A stretch of 64,000 bases of DNA from CAVVDT01 sp963747005 (GCA_963747005.1 CAVVDT010000008.1:558001-622000); one strand, 5' to 3'; numbered from the stretch's first letter, positions 35,696-44,874 are shown. Notes: generated by a model not told the origin, from the letters alone. Translations and numbers: made by a program.

Positions 35696-35833
35696 GTTCA
35701 AAGCAAGCAAATGCCCGCTAGCAGACCGATGTCCAACTGTCGAACGGACAGCGCCACATGTTCTTGCATACCAACTGGCGCCGCCAACCAAAGTGCCGGT
35801 GCAGGTCAGCCCTTCGATAAATGCGGCGAGGGA

Positions 35834-36238
35834 TCAACTCCATCTTCGGCCCGTGCTAGATGCCTTATGGCGTTTTCTATCAAGGGCCTGGAGAGCCGCG
35901 TTGATGGCGGGATCGTCCAGAGGCCGCAAGTCGCAATGCTCTGCCCATGGCGGCGCAGGAATTCTCCGCCAGGTCTTGTAAGTGCCGGGGACCCGTACTT
36001 GCGCGAGGCCCTCTTTCAGCTCACCGGCCAAGCTATAGACGTCCATCAAAACGGAAGGGTTGCCGAAATATGGACCGGGCTTCGTCATAGAGCCGATGCC
36101 GACAACCCGTGCACAGCTAGCGCCCCACGTCGTTCGACGTATCCAAAAGCCGGGGCCTCCATGCGCGAGAAACATCTCATAGACGTTTTGATCGCTGAAA
36201 TCTTGCCAGTCGTCGCTGCCCATGCACTTTTCTGCCAT
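35834..36238 (-). CDS. Hypothetical protein at the right end of the island
   Basis: A 134-residue protein (MAEKCMGSDDWQDFSDQNVY...) with GGPGFWIRRTTWGASCARVV and a basic tail. No known domain or membrane helix was recognised. A GTG at 36283 would lengthen it by 15 residues and place its start only 9 bp from the attachment core, so in the excised circle its upstream region would change. The ribosome site is weak. Confidence 0.5.
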   Translation of the reverse strand: MAEKCMGSDDWQDFSDQNVYEMFLAHGGPGFWIRRTTWGASCARVVGIGSMTKPGPYFGNPSVLMDVYSLAGELKEGLAQVRVPGTYKTWRRIPAPPWAEHCDLRPLDDPAINAALQALDRKRHKASSTGRRWS

Positions 36239-36292
36239 TCTGAATTTGCGCCGGTTTAAGCGCTCATCTCCAGCGGGGTCCACAGTTCACAT

Positions 36293-36297
36293 CATCA
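36293..36297. other. Right attachment junction of the island (CATCA core)
   Basis: The comM N-terminal frame continues up to CTCCTGATG and then runs into a foreign stop (ATGTGA). The complementary CATCA at this point matches the left junction. The base triplet CAT is repeated (CATCATCA, 36290-36297), so the exact crossover may be off by 3 bp. Confidence 0.8.
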
Positions 36298-36937
36298 GGA
36301 GATGGTGACCGCCGGCAGCCGCCACCTCGAGCGCCCGCTTGGCGCCGTCCTGGCCCTTGATGTCGCGCAAATCGGGCAGCGGCGCCTCGTCGGTGGCGAT
36401 ACCGGGCCTGGGTCTCGACATCACCTGGTTGCCGCGGAAGTGGTTGACGATCTGCACCAGGCTGTCGGCGGCGAGGATATCCGCATCCTCGCCGGCCCAG
36501 GCAGCCTCGGGCCCGCAGGGACTGGGGCAGATGAGCCCCAGTCCGCGGGCATTGGCGGCGATCGCGGCCGGGAGCGCGCCGGCGACCGCCGTCACCGTGC
36601 CGTCGAGTGACAACTCGCCGAGCACCACATAGCGCCGCAACACATCGCCCGGCACCACGCCCATGGCGGCGAGCAGGCCCACCGCGATGGGCAGGTCGAA
36701 ATGGCTGCCCTCCTTGGGGAGGTCGGCAGGTGCCAGGTTGACGGTTACCCGCTTGGCCGGCAGCGCCAGCCCCGAGGCGTTGAGCGCGGCGCGCACCCGC
36801 TCGCGGCTTTCGGCCACCGCCTTGTCAGGCAGCCCGACAATGGTGATGCCGACGAAACCGGAGGAAATCTGCACCTGCACATCGACCGGGACGGCCTCGA
36901 TGCCCTCGAAGGATACGGTTGCGACATGCGATGTCAT
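36293..36937 (-). pseudogene. comM: comM 5' fragment (N-terminal domain)
   Basis: It encodes the first ~215 residues of YifB/ComM (VATVSFEGIEAVPVDVQVQI, GITIVGLPDKAVAESRERVR, VNLAPADLPKEG, LPDLRDIKGQDGAKRALEVA, then AAGGHHLLM). It is cut one codon before the Walker A loop. The frame terminates at 36287 inside the island. The ATG at 36937 fits the family. See the 3' fragment at 22124-23016. Confidence 0.94.
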
Positions 36938-37023
36938 GGAGCCCCGCCGCCATTGCAATAAAATCCGACGTCAAGGTAGCGCGAAGATCTTCAATGCGCA
37001 AGAACATTTAAGGAACAAATTTA

Positions 37024-37971
37024 TCAACCGTTCAGTCGCCCCTCTATGGCGTCCCAAATCAGTGCGGCGATGTCGGCGCCGCCGAAGCGCTTGACCTCGC
37101 GGATGCCGGTGGGCGAAGTGACGTTGATTTCGGTCATGAGGCCGCCGATCACGTCGATGCCCACGAAAATCAGACCCTTCGCCTTGAGGTCGGGGCCGAT
37201 GGCGGCGCAGATCTCGCGTTCCCGGTCGGTGAGTTCGGAGGGCTCGGGCCGGCCGCCCACATGCATGTTGGAGCGCGCCTCGCCCGCCGCCGGCACCCGG
37301 TTGATGGCGCCCACCGGCTCACCGTCCACCAGGATGATGCGCTTGTCGCCCACCCGCACCGCCGGCAGGTAGCGCTGGGCGATGAACGGCTCGCGGAACG
37401 ACTGGGTGAACAGCTCTACGACCGAAGCGAAGTTCTCATCGGAATTGCCGAGCCGGAACACCCCGGCCCCGCCATTGCCGTACAGCGGCTTGATGATGAT
37501 GTCGCCGTGGGTGGCGCGAAATGCCTTCAGCGCCGTCGGATCGCGGCTGATGAGGGTCTCGGGCATGAACTGGGGGTAGTTGAGGACGTAGAGCTTTTCC
37601 GGCGCGTTGCGGACTTCCCCGGGGTTGTTGACCACCAGGGTTTGCGGATGAATGCGCTCCAGCAGGTGGGTATTGGTGATGTAGCTCATGTCGAACGGCG
37701 GGTCCTGGCGCATGTGCAGCACGTCGAACGCGCCCAGATCGACTTCGCGCCGGATACCCAGTTCGAAATGCCGGCCCTCCTCGTCGCGCAGGCCCGTCAC
37801 GTCTTCACCCCAGGCTTTCAGGCCCTCGGGGCCGGCCGACAGGGCCTGCGGGTGGTAGTGGAACAGGCTGTGACCCCGTTTCCTGGCCTCCAGCATCAGC
37901 GCAAAGGTTGAATCGCCCTTGATGTGCAGCGACCCGATCGGGTCCATCTGAACCGCCACCTTGAGTTTCAT
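37024..37971 (-). CDS. gshB: Glutathione synthetase
   Basis: A 315-residue ATP-grasp enzyme that joins gamma-Glu-Cys and glycine. The N-terminal domain begins MKLKVAVQMDPIGSLHIKGD. The active region shows RQDPPFDMSYITNTHLLE, IIKPLYGNGGAGVFRL, AQRYLPAV and the metal-binding TEINVTSPTG. The ATG at 37971 fits the family. An upstream in-frame start would add 18 residues that overlap the yraN stop. Confidence 0.97.
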   Translation of the reverse strand: MKLKVAVQMDPIGSLHIKGDSTFALMLEARKRGHSLFHYHPQALSAGPEGLKAWGEDVTGLRDEEGRHFELGIRREVDLGAFDVLHMRQDPPFDMSYITNTHLLERIHPQTLVVNNPGEVRNAPEKLYVLNYPQFMPETLISRDPTALKAFRATHGDIIIKPLYGNGGAGVFRLGNSDENFASVVELFTQSFREPFIAQRYLPAVRVGDKRIILVDGEPVGAINRVPAAGEARSNMHVGGRPEPSELTDREREICAAIGPDLKAKGLIFVGIDVIGGLMTEINVTSPTGIREVKRFGGADIAALIWDAIEGRLNG

Positions 37972-37990
37972 CGCCGGGGACTCCGTTTGT

Positions 37991-38371
37991 TCAGCCGCGC
38001 ATAGGAGGCTCGTCCCGGAAGGCATCCGGGAGATGCAGCGGCATCTGGTAGGGGCTTACAATCACGATGTCAAAGCGGCAATCATGGCTGTTGAAACCGG
38101 GGTGTCCTGCCAGCCAGTAGTGGGCCGCCCGGGCGATGCGGTGCACCTGATGGGGTGTCACGGCCCACCAAGCGTCACCCCGGCGGCGGCGCGCCTTGAC
38201 CTCGACGAAGGCCAGGACATGCCCCCGGGCGGCCACCAGATCGATCTCGCCGACCGGGGTCTTGGCGCGGCGCGCCAGAATGCGATAGCCCTTCAGTCGC
38301 AGATAGAAGGCCGCGACGCCCTCGGACCAGCGGCCGCGCGCCTCGGCCCGGCGGCGGTCAGCCGGAGGCAT
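37991..38371 (-). CDS. YraN family (UPF0102) endonuclease-like protein
   Basis: A 126-residue protein with the PD-(D/E)XK-like core PVGEIDLVAARG and VLAFVEVKARRRRGD. Its function is unproven in the family, which is often found next to rsmI. Its start overlaps the rsmI end by 14 nt. gshB follows 19 nt downstream. Confidence 0.92.
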   Translation of the reverse strand: MPPADRRRAEARGRWSEGVAAFYLRLKGYRILARRAKTPVGEIDLVAARGHVLAFVEVKARRRRGDAWWAVTPHQVHRIARAAHYWLAGHPGFNSHDCRFDIVIVSPYQMPLHLPDAFRDEPPMRG

Positions 38372-39284
38372 CCGAGCCGTCCGCAACCGCCTTGCCCTTG
38401 AGGGCCAGGGCCCGGTGATAGATGTCATTGCGCGGCAGGTTGAAGCGTTTGGCGACCTCGGCGGCGGCGCGGCCCGCCGGCAGGCTGGCGAGGGCCTCCA
38501 GCAGGGCACTGTCGACGTCTTCCGGGTTCGCACTCCTTGACTGGTCGGGCGCCGCCACGACCAGCGTGATTTCACCCTTCAGCGGTGGCCGCGCGGCAAG
38601 CGCCGACGACAGTTCGCTGACCCTGCCGCGCAACACTTCTTCGTGCAGCTTGGTCAGTTCGCGGGCGACGGCGACTTCGCGGTCGCCCATGACCTCGGCG
38701 ATGGCAACGAGGGTCCGGTCGATACGGGACGCCGTCTCGAAGATCACCAAGGTGGCGTCGATGGCGGCGAGTTCGCCGAGAAATCGCCGGCGCTGGCCGG
38801 ACCCCGACGGCACGAAACCGGCGAACATGAAACGGTCGCTGGGAAGTCCCGACAGGGCCAGCGCCATCAGCGGGGCGCTTGGCCCCGGCGCCATATGCAC
38901 CGTGATGCCGGCTCTGACGGCCTCGCGCACCAGCTTGAAGCCGGGATCGGACACCAATGGCGTTCCGGCATCCGATGCCAGCGCCAGGCTGGCACCGGCT
39001 TCGAGGTCGGCCAGAATACGGGGCCGCGCTTTTGCCGCATTGTGATCATGATACATCCCCATCGGCGTGCCAATGCCGTAGCGCTGCAAGAGCTTTGCGG
39101 TGACGCGGGTGTCCTCGCACAGGATCCTGTCGGCGCCGGCAAGGACCGAAAGAGCACGAAGGGTGATGTCTTCCAGATTGCCAATCGGGGTGGCGACGAG
39201 ATGCAGGCCGGCCGCTGCCGGCGCGGCGGCGACGTACACGCCGGCGATGTGGAATCCGCGTTGGCGCTCGCTGTTCTCGTTCAT
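38358..39284 (-). CDS. rsmI: 16S rRNA (cytidine(1402)-2'-O)-methyltransferase
   Basis: A 308-residue tetrapyrrole-methylase-fold enzyme (LVATPIGNLEDITLRAL, DRILCEDTRVTAKLL, ASDAGTPLVSDPG, APGPSAPLMALALSGLP). It 2'-O-methylates C1402 of 16S rRNA. It is the first gene of the rsmI-yraN-gshB run and divergent from the lipoprotein gene. Confidence 0.96.
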   Translation of the reverse strand: MNENSERQRGFHIAGVYVAAAPAAAGLHLVATPIGNLEDITLRALSVLAGADRILCEDTRVTAKLLQRYGIGTPMGMYHDHNAAKARPRILADLEAGASLALASDAGTPLVSDPGFKLVREAVRAGITVHMAPGPSAPLMALALSGLPSDRFMFAGFVPSGSGQRRRFLGELAAIDATLVIFETASRIDRTLVAIAEVMGDREVAVARELTKLHEEVLRGRVSELSSALAARPPLKGEITLVVAAPDQSRSANPEDVDSALLEALASLPAGRAAAEVAKRFNLPRNDIYHRALALKGKAVADGSDASG

Positions 39285-39425
39285 GACATTTCTGCTTGCT
39301 TTTTCAGCACTTTGGGTTTCCGACGGGCCGATTGATCGCTATTATGGCGACGGATGATTTGCATACTAGCCCCGTTTCAGACCTTCTCGGGGCGGGCAGA
39401 ACCGGGCCAGGGTTTGGGGGATAGA

Positions 39426-40634
39426 TTGACGATCGTGGCACTTTTCCTGCGGTTTCTGGCCGGATTGCGGCTGCGAGCCCCGGTGCTTGTCATGGCGATG
39501 GCAAGTGTGGTGATGCTGGCGGGCTGCGGCGGCCTCGACATGGGCAGCATCTTCGGCGACTCAAAGCCGCAGGTACAGCCTACCCTGCCACCCGTGACCG
39601 CAGGTGTGAAGGTCGCCCTGCTGTTGCCGCTCAGTGTCAACGGCGATACCGCGAACATTGCCAACGCCATGAAACAGGCCGCCGAGATGGCGCTGTTCGA
39701 TTCCGGTAATCCCGGCATCATCCTGATAACCAAGGATACCGGCGGCACGCCCGCGGGGGCCCAGGCGGCGACCCAGGCAGCGCTGGCCGAAGGCGCCGAA
39801 CTCATTCTCGGACCGTTGTTCGCCAATGAAGTGCAGGCCGTAAAGCCGCTGGCGAATGCCGCCCACGTCCCGGTCATCGCGTTTTCCACCTCCAGCAGCG
39901 TTGCCGGCGCCGGGACCTATCTCATGAGCTTCCTGCCTGAGGAGGAAGTGGCCAATATCGTGCGCTACGCCGCTCAGACCGGGCTGCGCTCAATCGGTGC
40001 GTTCGTGCCCAAGTCTTCCTACGGCACCACCATCGAAAAGGCGCTGGTGACCTCGGCACGGGTGTATGGCGCCCGCCTTGTGGCGGTGGAACGCTATGAC
40101 CGCTCGGTCAATGGCATGAGCGGCCCGGCCGGACGCCTGGCCGGGCGCATGGCAACCGGCATGCAGGCGGTGCTGGTGCCCGAAGGCGATGAGGTACTGC
40201 GTCAGGCCGGTCAGGCGCTTGCCAGCGTCGGCATCGTGCCGGGCAAGGTGCGCTTCCTCGGCACCGGCTTGTGGGACGCGCCTTTGACATCGCAGATCCC
40301 CATCGCGGTCGGCGGCTGGTATGCGGGCGTATCGCCGCAACTGGTCAACGTCTTTGCGCAGCGCTACCAGAGCCGCTACGGGGCTATCCCGCCGCGCCTC
40401 GCCAGCCTGTCCTATGACGCCGTATCGCTGGCGGTCGCGCTGGCACGCGGCGCACCAGGCGCCCGCTTCACTCCCGACCGCATCACCAATCCGCAAGGCT
40501 TCCAGGGCACCAACGGCCTCTTCAGGTTCACCCCCGCCGGTCTCTGCGAGCGTGGCCTGTCCATCCTCGAGGTGACGACGACGGGCCCGAGGGTCGTGGC
40601 GCCGGCGCCGCAGCGCTTCGGCATCGGGTACTGA
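39426..40634 (+). CDS. Penicillin-binding-protein activator, LpoA-like lipoprotein
   Basis: About 402 residues. The signal peptide ends in a lipobox (VVMLAGC, Cys near residue 35), and a type I periplasmic-binding fold follows (VKVALLLPLSVNGDTANIAN, LILGPLFANEVQAVKPLANA, FSTSSSVAGAGTYLMSF). In alphaproteobacteria this family neighbours rsmI, as LpoA does in E. coli, and is thought to stimulate peptidoglycan synthases. I favour a TTG start at 39426 (GGGGG upstream), which gives a normal signal length. An ATG at 39354 would add 24 residues. Confidence 0.85.
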   Translation: MTIVALFLRFLAGLRLRAPVLVMAMASVVMLAGCGGLDMGSIFGDSKPQVQPTLPPVTAGVKVALLLPLSVNGDTANIANAMKQAAEMALFDSGNPGIILITKDTGGTPAGAQAATQAALAEGAELILGPLFANEVQAVKPLANAAHVPVIAFSTSSSVAGAGTYLMSFLPEEEVANIVRYAAQTGLRSIGAFVPKSSYGTTIEKALVTSARVYGARLVAVERYDRSVNGMSGPAGRLAGRMATGMQAVLVPEGDEVLRQAGQALASVGIVPGKVRFLGTGLWDAPLTSQIPIAVGGWYAGVSPQLVNVFAQRYQSRYGAIPPRLASLSYDAVSLAVALARGAPGARFTPDRITNPQGFQGTNGLFRFTPAGLCERGLSILEVTTTGPRVVAPAPQRFGIGY

Positions 40635-40648
40635 TCTTTCAAGAGTCT

Positions 40649-41821
40649 TCAGCTCTCGAGGCTGGCTATGACCGCATTGAGCACCCGCCGACCGTGCGGC
40701 GTGGCGGCAATTCGGCCGCTGGGGTCGCGCACCAGATGGCCCGCGTCGATCAGTTGTTCCAGCCGTGATGCATCGAGCGGCCTGCCGGCCAGTCGTGCGT
40801 AGCGCAGCGGATCGATCCCTTCGCTCAGCCTGAGGCCCATCAGCAGCATTTCGCTTGCCTGTTCGGGGCCGCTCAAGGGTTCGTCTTCGATAGCCGCCAT
40901 TCGCCTTTCCTGCACCAGATGAAGCCAGGTTTCGGGATGCTTTTCATTGACCAGGGCCCGCCGCGCCGGTCCGTCGCCGAGGCGGGCATGGGCCCCCGGG
41001 CCGACGCCGGCATAATCGCCGTAGCGCCAGTAGAGCAGGTTATGGCGCGATTCATCGCCGCGCCGGGCATAATTGGAGACCTCGTACGCCATGAGGCCTG
41101 CGGCTGCCGTCAGATCGTTCGTCAGGTCAAAGAGATCGGCGGCCACATCCTCGTCGGGGATGACGAGCGAGCCGGCCGCATGAAGGGCGGCAAACGGTGT
41201 GCCGGCCTCGATGGTGAGCTGGTAGAGCGACATGTGGCCGGGCCCCTCGCCGAGCGCCCGGTTCAGTTCGGCACGCCAGCTTGCAAGCGTCTGGCCGGGC
41301 CGGGCGTAGATGAGATCGAACGAGGCGCGCGGGAAGATACGCGCCGCCATGCGCCAGGCGGCAAGCGCCTCATCGGCCGTATGGCGACGCCCCAGCGCCA
41401 TGAGGCTCTGGTCGTCGAGGGCCTGGATGCCCACCGATGCACGATTGACCCCGGCGCTGCGGTAGCCGGAGAAGTTGCCGGCCTCGGCACTGGTGGGATT
41501 GGCCTCGATGGTGATCTCCACATTGCTCGCAACGCGCCAGTTGGCGGCAATGCGGTCGATGACCCGGGCCACCTCGGCCGGCGGCATCAGCGACGGGGTG
41601 CCGCCGCCGAAGAACACGCTCGAGACCGTGCGTCCCGGCGCCAGGTCGCGAAAGAAATCCAGCTCCCGCGCCAGCCCGGCACCGAATTGGGCGGCATCGA
41701 CCGGGCGATGGCGGACGTGCGAATTGAAATCGCAATAGGGGCACTTGGCGAGGCAGAAGGGCCAGTGCACATAGATGCCGAACGGCGCCTCGTCGTTGGC
41801 AATGGCGTCAGTAGGGATCAT
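40649..41821 (-). CDS. hemW: Radical SAM heme chaperone HemW
   Basis: A 390-residue HemW-type protein with CxxxCxxC in CLAKCPYCDFN (about residues 23-33), FFGGGTPSLM and HLLYWRYGDYAGVGPGAH-like sequence typical of the family, plus the HemN C-terminal domain. It delivers heme to target proteins rather than oxidising coproporphyrinogen. The start overlaps the rdgB stop by 14 nt, so it is in the operon rph-(VOC-rdgB)-hemW. Confidence 0.94.
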   Translation of the reverse strand: MIPTDAIANDEAPFGIYVHWPFCLAKCPYCDFNSHVRHRPVDAAQFGAGLARELDFFRDLAPGRTVSSVFFGGGTPSLMPPAEVARVIDRIAANWRVASNVEITIEANPTSAEAGNFSGYRSAGVNRASVGIQALDDQSLMALGRRHTADEALAAWRMAARIFPRASFDLIYARPGQTLASWRAELNRALGEGPGHMSLYQLTIEAGTPFAALHAAGSLVIPDEDVAADLFDLTNDLTAAAGLMAYEVSNYARRGDESRHNLLYWRYGDYAGVGPGAHARLGDGPARRALVNEKHPETWLHLVQERRMAAIEDEPLSGPEQASEMLLMGLRLSEGIDPLRYARLAGRPLDASRLEQLIDAGHLVRDPSGRIAATPHGRRVLNAVIASLES

Positions 41822-42848
41822 CTTCGCCGGCGATCAGATGCATGAATTTCTCAAAAGCGCGGGCGCGGTGCGACATGGCGTGCTTTTCCGGCGGCGCCAT
41901 CTCGCCGAATGTTTCGGTGTGCCCCTCCGGCTGGAAGACCGGATCGTAGCCGAAGCCGTTTTCGCCGCGCGGCGGCCATACCAGAACGCCATCGATGCGG
42001 CCTTCGAAAACCTGAGCGGTCCCGTCGGGCCAGCCGAGGCACAAGGCGCAGACGAAATGCGCCCGCCGCGCCTCGGGGCTCGTTGCTCCCTTTGCCTGCA
42101 GGCGTTCCTCGACATTGCGCATGGCAAGGGCGAAATCCCGATCCGGCCCGGCCCAGCGCGCCGAATGGATGCCCGGCGCCCCGTCGAGGGCATTGACCGA
42201 AAGCCCTGAATCATCGGCAAGCGCCGGCAGCCCCGCCGCACGCGCCGCCGCCAGCGCCTTCAGCCGGGCGTTGCCGGCGAAGCTCTGCTCGGTCTCCTCG
42301 GGCTCGGGCAGCCCGAGGTCGGCCGCCGATACCGCATCGATGCCGAAGGGCTTCAGCAGATCGCCGATCTCGCGCACCTTGCCGGCATTGTGGCTGGCGA
42401 CCACCAGCCGGGCGCCGCGTTTCAGCCGGCGCATTTCATTCAATCCCCACAATTCAGCCGGGGCGAGTTCGAGACAGTTGCCGGCCGGATCGCGGAAATA
42501 GAGCGAGCGGGCTTCGCTTCCCGGCCACTGGAAATCCGCCTCGATGGCAATGCCGTGGGCCTCAAGATGACGGCGCCAATCGTCGATGTTCTGGGGCTCG
42601 ATGCGAAAGCACACATGACCCGGCCCGGTCGCGCCATGTGGCGGCACCGGCAGCCCACCGATGGAGGGCGGAATGATGGTGGCCGCCTGATTGAAAACCA
42701 GAAAGACCTGGTTGCCACAGCGAAAGAACACATGCCGTCCCGCCTCGCGGGCGATCACCCGCATCCCCATGACTTTCGTATAGAAACCTTCCGCCGCTTC
42801 AAGGTCGCGGGCATAGAGCACGGTTTCGAGGATGCCGTCAGGCGTCAT
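41808..42848 (-). CDS. Fusion of a VOC/glyoxalase-like domain and RdgB (dITP/XTP pyrophosphatase)
   Basis: One 346-residue frame. Residues 1-138 form a vicinal-oxygen-chelate domain (ILETVLYARDLEAAEGFY, GHVCFRI, SLYFRDPAGNCLELAPAELW). From about 147 it is RdgB/HAM1 (LVVASHNAGKVREIGDLLK, LADDSGLSVNALDGAPG, GFGYDPVFQPEG, SHRARAF). RdgB removes non-canonical purine nucleoside triphosphates. A methionine at the join (MRRLKRG) could also serve as an internal RdgB start. Two separate enzymes are usual, and no stop separates them here. Confidence 0.92.
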   Translation of the reverse strand: MTPDGILETVLYARDLEAAEGFYTKVMGMRVIAREAGRHVFFRCGNQVFLVFNQAATIIPPSIGGLPVPPHGATGPGHVCFRIEPQNIDDWRRHLEAHGIAIEADFQWPGSEARSLYFRDPAGNCLELAPAELWGLNEMRRLKRGARLVVASHNAGKVREIGDLLKPFGIDAVSAADLGLPEPEETEQSFAGNARLKALAAARAAGLPALADDSGLSVNALDGAPGIHSARWAGPDRDFALAMRNVEERLQAKGATSPEARRAHFVCALCLGWPDGTAQVFEGRIDGVLVWPPRGENGFGYDPVFQPEGHTETFGEMAPPEKHAMSHRARAFEKFMHLIAGEDDPY

Positions 42849-42856
42849 GTGAGACC

Positions 42857-43570
42857 TCAGGCGACCGCCAGGCGTTGCAGCTCCACCAGGCTGGCGACAC
42901 CCTGACGGGCGAGCCCCAGGAGTTGCATGAACTGCGCCTCGCTGAACGGCTCCTTTTCGGCGGTGCCCTGGATCTCAACCAGCCCGCCCGATCCGGTGAT
43001 GACGAAGTTGGCATCCGTGTCGGCGCCCGAATCCTCGGGGTAATCGAGATCAAGCACCGGCTGGCCGTCGACGATGCCGCAGGATATCGCCGCCACATGG
43101 TCCTTCAGCGGATCGTCCGCCAGCATCGAGCGCTGGCGCATCCAGGCAATGCATTGCTTCAGTGCTACCCACCCTCCGGTGATGGCCGCCGTGCGGGTGC
43201 CGCCATCGGCCTGGATGACGTCGCAGTCGATGACGATCTGGCGCTCGCCCAGGCCCTTCAGGTCGACGACGGCGCGCAGCGAGCGGCCGATCAGGCGCTG
43301 GATTTCCTGGGTGCGTCCCGACTGCTTGCCGGCGGCTGCCTCGCGCCGCATCCGCTCGGTGGTCGAGCGCGGCAGCATGCCGTATTCGGCCGTCACCCAT
43401 CCCCGGCCCAGCCCGCGCAGCCATGGCGGCACGCGCTCGTCCAGCGAGGCCGTGCACAAGACGTGGGTATTGCCGAAACGGGCCAGGCAGGAGCCCTCGG
43501 CGTGGGGCGAAATACCGGGTTCGAGGCTGACGGCCCGCAACTGGTCATTGGCGCGTCCGGAGGCTCGCAT
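42857..43570 (-). CDS. rph: Ribonuclease PH
   Basis: A 237-residue phosphorolytic 3'-exonuclease for tRNA maturation (SCLARFGNTHVLCTASLDE, WVTAEYGMLPRSTTER, IDCDVIQADGGTRTAAITGG, ANFVITGSGGLVEIQGTAE). Normal length. It begins the rph-(VOC-rdgB)-hemW run and is divergent from hrcA. Confidence 0.97.
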   Translation of the reverse strand: MRASGRANDQLRAVSLEPGISPHAEGSCLARFGNTHVLCTASLDERVPPWLRGLGRGWVTAEYGMLPRSTTERMRREAAAGKQSGRTQEIQRLIGRSLRAVVDLKGLGERQIVIDCDVIQADGGTRTAAITGGWVALKQCIAWMRQRSMLADDPLKDHVAAISCGIVDGQPVLDLDYPEDSGADTDANFVITGSGGLVEIQGTAEKEPFSEAQFMQLLGLARQGVASLVELQRLAVA

Positions 43571-43676
43571 GGTGGTTCGTTATCCCTGGCAGGCAGCGCA
43601 TGGCCGCGGTTTCTGAAGGCGGGTTTAGCCTCCCCGCCCGCCCGGTGCAACGGCATTGGCCGAATGGTCCGGGACA

Positions 43677-43705
43677 TTGACGTTGCATGGGGGCATACTT
43701 AACTT
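43677..43705 (+). promoter_or_regulatory. Probable sigma-70-type promoter of hrcA
   Basis: TTGACG, 17 bp, TAACTT, 14 bp before the hrcA ATG. The match is good at -35 and moderate at -10. No CIRCE operator (TTAGCACTC-N9-GAGTGCTAA) was seen here. Confidence 0.4.
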
Positions 43706-43718
43706 TAGGCAGAAGACC

Positions 43719-44792
43719 ATGAGCGCCAATAGCGAAGAAAATCCCAGTGGACTTGCCGGCCTGGACCAGCGTTCGCGCGAGATCTTCCGGCAACTGGTTG
43801 ATTCTTATCTCGAGACCGGCGAGCCGGTGGGCTCGCGCACCCTGTCGCGCAACCTGCCGATGACGCTGTCGCCGGCCTCGGTGCGCAACGTCATGGCCGA
43901 TCTCGAGGACGCCGGCTTGCTCGCCTCGCCGCACACCAGCGCCGGCCGGGTGCCGACTGAAATGGGCCTGCGGTTCTTCGTCGATTCCCTGCTCGATCTC
44001 GGGCCCATTCCCGACAGCGAGCGGCTCAACATCGATGCCCGCATGGCCGACCTCGACCGCGAGCGCGGGGTGAACGAAATCCTCGCCGACGCCACCAACC
44101 TGCTGTCGGGCATCTCGCGCTGCGCCGGCGTGGTGGTGACGCCGAAGTTCACCACCCGGCTCAAGCATATCGAGTTCGTGTCGCTGTCGCCGACGCGTGG
44201 GCTGGTGGTGCTGGTCGGCGAGGACGGCAGCGTCGAAAACCGCGCCATCGATCTGCCCGCCGGTATCCTGCCGGCTACCCTTACTCGGCTGTCGAATTAT
44301 CTTTCCGCCCGCTACCAGAGCCACACCATGGCCGAGATCCGTCGCTCCATGGGCGAGGAAATCGACCGCATCAAGGCCGAGCTCGATGAGCTTTCGGCCC
44401 GCGTGGTGGAGGCCGGGGTTGGCGTATGGAGCGGCACCGACGATGAGTCCAAGTCGCTGATCGTGCGCGGCCAGGCGCGGCTCATCGAGGATGCCCATGC
44501 GCTGGAGGACCTCGAGCGGCTGCGCATGCTGTTCGACGATCTCGAGAACAAGAAGGAGCTGATGCGGCTCATCCGCCTGTCGGAAAACGGCGAGGGCGTG
44601 CGCATCTTCATCGGCTCGGAAAGCAAGCTTTTCTCCCTGTCGGGCTCCTCGCTCATCGTCGCGCCCTACCGCAACACCGAGAACCACATCGTCGGCGTGC
44701 TCGGCGTCATCGGCCCGACCCGGCTCAATTACGGCCGCATCATTCCCATGGTCGACTACACCGCCCAGGCGATCGGCCGGTTGATCTCTTGA
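43719..44792 (+). CDS. hrcA: Heat-inducible transcription repressor HrcA
   Basis: A 357-residue HrcA. The winged-helix N-terminus (SREIFRQLVDSYLETGEPVG, SPASVRNVMADLEDAGLL, SPHTSAGRVPTEMGLRFFVD) and the GAF-like domain (GVLGVIGPTRLNYGRIIPMV) are clear. It represses groESL-type operons through CIRCE. The ATG at 43719 is chosen. An earlier in-frame start would run through the promoter. grpE follows 82 nt later. Confidence 0.96.
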   Translation: MSANSEENPSGLAGLDQRSREIFRQLVDSYLETGEPVGSRTLSRNLPMTLSPASVRNVMADLEDAGLLASPHTSAGRVPTEMGLRFFVDSLLDLGPIPDSERLNIDARMADLDRERGVNEILADATNLLSGISRCAGVVVTPKFTTRLKHIEFVSLSPTRGLVVLVGEDGSVENRAIDLPAGILPATLTRLSNYLSARYQSHTMAEIRRSMGEEIDRIKAELDELSARVVEAGVGVWSGTDDESKSLIVRGQARLIEDAHALEDLERLRMLFDDLENKKELMRLIRLSENGEGVRIFIGSESKLFSLSGSSLIVAPYRNTENHIVGVLGVIGPTRLNYGRIIPMVDYTAQAIGRLIS

Positions 44793-44874
44793 TTTTCTCA
44801 AACACTGCACCGATATCGCGTGGTTGAAATCAGTCGAGCAAATGACTATGCCGACGGCCGTGCAGGAGGATGGC

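Larger units (their letters stand above)
23017..36292. mobile_element. 13.3-kb integrated genomic island within comM
   Basis: About 13,276 bp lie between the two halves of comM, bounded by CATCA. Contents in order: large serine integrase, small membrane protein, two unknown proteins, SNase-type nuclease, an unknown operon with a polymerase-like palm protein, truncated tyrosine recombinase, frameshifted resolvase, small ORFs, a structured 450-nt gap, a DNA methyltransferase, a peptide/ATP-grasp/membrane cassette and one unknown protein. No phage structural, conjugation (relaxase, type IV secretion) or antibiotic-resistance genes were recognised, so it is probably a mobilisable or satellite-type integrative element. 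Confidence 0.9.

Noticed and set aside
23017..36292. Prophage or conjugative element
   Set aside because: No capsid, terminase, tail, lysis, relaxase or type IV secretion genes were recognised.
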